This document shows positions 49,684 through 52,611 of a stretch of 52,611 nt of DNA, one piece after another. The translations under genes were made by a program, and so were the position numbers. This stretch comes from Byssovorax sp. (GTDB taxonomy: Bacteria; Myxococcota_A; Polyangia; Polyangiales; Polyangiaceae), in assembly GCA_025362495.1 (NCBI GenBank), contig JANYGI010000009.1, positions 1 to 52,611 on the forward strand, in the 5' to 3' direction. How positions within the stretch are numbered: position 1 is the first letter of the stretch; every line of letters begins with the position of its first letter. The notes beneath the pieces are model-generated. The model was not told the origin of the DNA, did not search any database, and saw nothing but the letters and a program-made list of their open reading frames with translations.

Positions 49684-50919
49684 ATGGCCATCCGATCGAT
49701 TCTGACGTGGTTGTGCGTCGCGGGTTGCGCGACGCTGGCAGGCGCCTGCAGCAAGGAACCTGGAACCGGATCGAGCGGAAGCGGCGGCGTGGGCGGCCTC
49801 GCGGGCACGAGCAGTGAGAGCAGCAGCGACACCGGCGGCGCCGCGACGAGCGGGCCGACGAGCAGCGCGGGTGGCGGCAGCAGCACGGCGACGAGCAGCA
49901 CCGGCGGCGGCACCGGCAGCAGCTTCGCCAAGCACGCTCTGGTCGGGTACTGGCACAACTTCGACAACCCGAGCGGCTGCGCGATCCCGCTGAGCCAGGT
50001 CTCCGACGATTGGGACGTGATCGTGGTGGCCTTCGCGCAGAACGATCCCGTCAGCAGCGGAGGTATCCTCTTCTCGCCTTACCCCGGCGAGACCATGCCG
50101 ACGGGCGGTTGCGCCGTCCTCGAACCGCGCCAGCTCAAGGCCGATATAGCTGCCAAGCGCGCCGCCGGGAAGATCGTCGCCCTGTCGCTCGGGGGCGCCG
50201 ACGGCAACATCACGCTCGAGAACGACGCCGACGAGGTCAATTTCGTCGAGAGCCTGACTGGCGTCCTCATGGACTGGGGGTTCGATGGGATCGACGTCGA
50301 TCTGGAGAGCGGGTCGGGCCTCGTCCACGGCTCGCAGATCCAGACCCGGCTCGTGAGCGCGATCAAGAAGATCAACCAGAACGTGGGCGGGAACATGTAC
50401 CTCTCCATGGCCCCCGAGCACCCGTACGTGCAAGGAGGCGTGGTGGCGTTCTCGAGCATCTGGGGCGCCTATCTCCCGATCATCGACGGCCTGCGCGACG
50501 AGCTCGATCTCTTGCACGTGCAGCTCTACAACAACAGCAGCGTACCCACGCCGAACACGCCGGAGTACGCCAGCGGGAAGCTCTACCCCGAGGCCACCGT
50601 GGATAACCTGGTCGTCTCCGTCACCATGCTGATCGAGGGCTTCACCACGGCAGGAGGGTGGCAGTTCAAGGGCCTGCCGGCGAGCAAGATCGCCTTCGGT
50701 CTCCCCTCCGGGCCGAGCTCGTCGAATTCGCCCGTCACCAGCAACGCCACGATCGAGAGCGCGTTCCACTGCCTCACCGAGGGGACGAGCTGCGGTGAGC
50801 ACGTGCCGTCCGCCAAGTACCCTGATTTCCGCGGGGTGATGACGTGGTCGATCAACTGGGACAAGCACGACGGATACCCGATGTCGAAGGAGATCGCCGG
50901 ATTCCTTCACGGATCCTGA
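49684..50919 (+). CDS. GH18 chitinase-like lipoprotein
   Basis: 411 aa from ATG 49684 (AGAGG 7 nt upstream). Lipobox LAGAC at residues 17-21, then a Ser/Gly/Thr linker to about residue 78. The GH18 TIM barrel begins HALVGYWHNFDNPSGC. The catalytic signature GFDGIDVDLES (DxxDxDxE) is intact, with the Glu acting as acid. YLSMAPEHPYVQ and a late MTWSINWDKHDGYPM match the family. Cleaves beta-1,4-N-acetylglucosamine polymers, at the cell surface. Consistent with predatory or saprophytic life. Next to it lies another surface lipoprotein. Confidence 0.92.
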   Translation: MAIRSILTWLCVAGCATLAGACSKEPGTGSSGSGGVGGLAGTSSESSSDTGGAATSGPTSSAGGGSSTATSSTGGGTGSSFAKHALVGYWHNFDNPSGCAIPLSQVSDDWDVIVVAFAQNDPVSSGGILFSPYPGETMPTGGCAVLEPRQLKADIAAKRAAGKIVALSLGGADGNITLENDADEVNFVESLTGVLMDWGFDGIDVDLESGSGLVHGSQIQTRLVSAIKKINQNVGGNMYLSMAPEHPYVQGGVVAFSSIWGAYLPIIDGLRDELDLLHVQLYNNSSVPTPNTPEYASGKLYPEATVDNLVVSVTMLIEGFTTAGGWQFKGLPASKIAFGLPSGPSSSNSPVTSNATIESAFHCLTEGTSCGEHVPSAKYPDFRGVMTWSINWDKHDGYPMSKEIAGFLHGS

Positions 50920-50942
50920 GCTCCCGGCGTAGCATCGCGCGC

Positions 50943-51860
50943 ATGGTGTTCCTGCGCTCCGTCTCTCTCGGGTCCGTGCTCCTCGTGCTCTCCGCGTGCG
51001 GCTCGTCGACGCCCTCCGGCGCCGGCGGATCCACCAGCTCCTCAGGAGGCGCCGGCTCCGGCGGTGGGGCGTCGTCGTCGAGCGCTGGCTCCGCGGCCGG
51101 GGGCGGCACCGCGACCAGCGCCACATCGACCAGCAGCGGCTCGACCGGCGGCGGCGCCGGCATGCCCGGGTGCGCGACGGCGGGAGTCGCCGTCTGCGAG
51201 GACTTCGAGGGCGCGGCCCTCGGCGCTTTCCCCGCGGGCTGGGGCAAGCGCGGCGACGAGTGGGGAGATCTCAAGAGCTTCGGCGTCACCGACGAAGAGG
51301 CCATGCGCGGCAAGCACAGCCTCAAGGTCCAGGTCGGCACCTCTGGCCAGCAGTTCATGGACTACAAGAAGCCTCTCGGCGGGCTCGCCAGCAGCCATTA
51401 CGGGCGCGCCTTCTTCAAGGTGAAGACGCCCGCGCCCTCGCCGTCTTCCGGCGTGTTGCACGGCGATCTCGTCGAGGGCCTCGGCCCGCACCCGGGCGGC
51501 GGGACCAACAACGTGCGCTGGGGGATCGTCGAGAACACCCAGATGAAGCACCAGTGGATCTACAACGTGCAGCCCGACCAGGGAGAGCCCGAGTTCGGGG
51601 AGGGCTCCGACTACGTTTACACGTGGACCGGTCAGTGGCAATGCATCGAGTGGTACTACGATCAGCCCTCGCAGACAGGCACCATGTGGCTCGACGGCGC
51701 GCAGATGCCGATGGTCCCCGGCACGAGCCACGTCGCGGAGATCCCCGTGTTCACCAGCCTCGGCGTGGGGTGGGCCAATTACCAGGACGCCGGAGCAGGC
51801 TTCACGGTGTACTGGGACGAGGTCGCGTTCGACACCAAGCGGATCGGCTGCGACAAGTAG
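50943..51860 (+). CDS. surface lipoprotein with ConA/Cip1-like beta-sandwich domain
   Basis: 305 aa from ATG 50943, 23 nt after the chitinase stop. Lipobox LSAC, then a Gly/Ser/Thr linker to about residue 76. The folded domain starts CATAGVAVCEDFEGAALGAFPAGW and has beta-sandwich spacing with Trp-rich strands (HQWIYNVQPDQGEPEF, WQCIEWYYD), resembling Cip1-type or polysaccharide-lyase-like ConA folds. It may bind or process a polysaccharide. Probably co-transcribed with the chitinase gene. Confidence 0.82.
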   Translation: MVFLRSVSLGSVLLVLSACGSSTPSGAGGSTSSSGGAGSGGGASSSSAGSAAGGGTATSATSTSSGSTGGGAGMPGCATAGVAVCEDFEGAALGAFPAGWGKRGDEWGDLKSFGVTDEEAMRGKHSLKVQVGTSGQQFMDYKKPLGGLASSHYGRAFFKVKTPAPSPSSGVLHGDLVEGLGPHPGGGTNNVRWGIVENTQMKHQWIYNVQPDQGEPEFGEGSDYVYTWTGQWQCIEWYYDQPSQTGTMWLDGAQMPMVPGTSHVAEIPVFTSLGVGWANYQDAGAGFTVYWDEVAFDTKRIGCDK

Positions 51861-51967
51861 CCTCGTGGAGCGGGAGAAGCCCTCGCCGGCGCCTCGCTGC
51901 GGCGCTGGCGCGGTCCACGCGCTCCTCGCGGTCACCGCGGCGCTCTTCCTCACGCCGGCGCTACGGA

Positions 51968-52147
51968 TCAGTGCCCGCCGTCGAAGAACACTCCACAGAT
52001 GCCATTGGACGGGAACCCGCCGTAGCGAATTCCGGAGAGTACGAAGACGTCGCCCATCTGGGCGTTGTTCACGTCGAACAGCTACATATCGCCGTCCAGG
52101 TTGCGATTGCTGGTCGCCGAGATGAAACCGCTGTCGGCGCTGCCGAT
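51968..52147 (-). pseudogene. truncated 3' end of a minus-strand gene with an in-frame stop
   Basis: Reading minus, an open frame ends at TGA 51970-51968, and its translation includes LFDVNNAQMGDVFVLSG and IRYGGFPSNGICGVFFDGGH, which looks genuinely coding. TAG at 52084-52082 interrupts it; a single change to a Tyr codon would restore it. The upstream part is missing where the sequence becomes AT-richer. Either a decayed gene or a sequencing error next to a false join. The 51861-51967 segment holds nothing I can name. Confidence 0.55.
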
Positions 52148-52152
52148 TATCG

Positions 52153-52611
52153 ATGACATCATCCTACGTCGATTTGCTGCTCGTGCTACTCGTATTCAGT
52201 GTACTCATTCTCGAAGTGAAATGGCTCTATCCTCGTTGGATAGTCAAAGTCGTACGCTCACCCGACGGGCTGACCCGACAGTATAGCATCGGTAGGATGA
52301 CTCGAACAGAGAGAGAGAGAACTGCTCCATTTCGATCTATGATGCGTCTCGTCTTAGGTTCGATGTCCGTACAGGAAGCGAGCATCTATTTACTCGAGCA
52401 ATACTACAAGGATTTTCCTGTCTTCAATCCTTGGTTAGAAAATGCCCATCAGTCGCAAACGAAACGATGCGCCACGTTATCAACCAAATCGTTCGGTTCA
52501 CAATCGAACTCGTCGACCGTAGCCGGTGGTGGCACAGGAAGCAAACACATGTTCAACGGTGATCTCGAACGATCCTTACGTGGATTCAATGACCGGTACG
52601 TTGCTAGATCG
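52153..52611 (+). CDS. partial frame of foreign-looking composition, runs off the contig
   Basis: Open from ATG 52153 to the right edge (153 codons), with an N-terminal hydrophobic stretch (YVDLLLVLLVFSVLILEV) like a signal anchor, then Arg/Ser/Gln/Asn-rich low complexity, including SQSNSSTVAGGGTGS. Codon use (many TTA, CGA, TCG, GTA and AAT) and about 47% GC differ sharply from the rest of the window. No family recognised. Could be a eukaryotic, plasmid or other foreign gene, or the product of assembly joining. Confidence 0.4.
   Translation, partial: MTSSYVDLLLVLLVFSVLILEVKWLYPRWIVKVVRSPDGLTRQYSIGRMTRTERERTAPFRSMMRLVLGSMSVQEASIYLLEQYYKDFPVFNPWLENAHQSQTKRCATLSTKSFGSQSNSSTVAGGGTGSKHMFNGDLERSLRGFNDRYVARS

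Noticed and set aside
49265-49967. Open frames on both strands between the lectin and chitinase genes
   Set aside because: Arg/Pro/Ser-rich composition, no good ribosome sites, and they overlap the chitinase signal peptide or lectin start in other frames.

Overview
The window reads as a piece of chromosome from a large-genome, high-GC (about 70% by eye) predatory or soil bacterium of the Myxococcota, most likely class Polyangia (Sorangium/Polyangium relatives). Supporting signs are three Hanks-type Ser/Thr kinases, many lipoproteins with a lipobox followed by long Ser/Thr/Gly linkers, a very long IF-2 with a Pro/Ala-rich N-terminus, TPR-carrying envelope proteins, strong G/C third-position bias and a lectin/chitinase-type secretome. 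No species call is possible from sequence alone.

Layout. 1-5.7 kb: a kinase with a periplasmic Cys-rich tail, a LysR regulator divergent from an SDR/alpha-beta-hydrolase fusion, a DUF420 membrane protein with an EF-hand loop and a small antitoxin-like protein, then a REP-like inverted doublet. 6.0-9.6 kb: a tightly packed minus-strand operon, CoA-transferase A and B, accD and folC. 9.7-13.1 kb: an M74 murein endopeptidase, a TPR envelope protein, a glutathione transferase and a small hypothetical, then a large palindromic repeat. 13.3-19.7 kb: the translation/transcription core operon rimP-nusA-ylxR/L7Ae-infB, with a terminator hairpin directly in front of rimP and a rho-independent terminator after infB. 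20.1-25.5 kb: serA with a partner of unknown function, an FG-GAP-like lipoprotein that overlaps its neighbours at both ends, a POTRA/beta-barrel outer membrane protein and a TM protein. 25.5-27.3 kb: a kinase-FHA-degenerate GGDEF protein.

27.5-36.9 kb holds envelope genes on the plus strand. A clear cobalamin riboswitch precedes a secreted lipoprotein of unknown function. After a hypothetical and a PEGA-domain kinase with a recognisable promoter come a TPR-TonB-dependent receptor fusion and an adjacent EF-hand lipoprotein. 36.9-39.1 kb: a quinone oxidoreductase-like enzyme and a pectinacetylesterase-like lipoprotein. 39.2-43.6 kb: a two-gene unit of a McrB-like AAA+ ATPase with an N-terminal winged helix and a PD-(D/E)XK nuclease, overlapping by GTGA, followed closely by a GNAT acetyltransferase and a guanidine-modifying enzyme. 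43.6-47.8 kb: an HSL-type esterase, a CocE-type hydrolase, an SDR and a TetR regulator with two matching operator candidates. 47.9-51.9 kb: secreted proteins (an EXORDIUM-like domain joined to a bulb-type lectin, a GH18 chitinase, a ConA/Cip1-like lipoprotein).

The last 460 bases are clearly lower in G+C, with different codon use, and abut a truncated minus-strand gene carrying an in-frame stop. This looks like an assembly chimera or foreign DNA rather than ordinary host sequence.

The two most promising leads are the McrBC-like nuclease pair with an unusual specificity module (39244-41822) and the B12-riboswitch-controlled surface lipoprotein (27585-29234).
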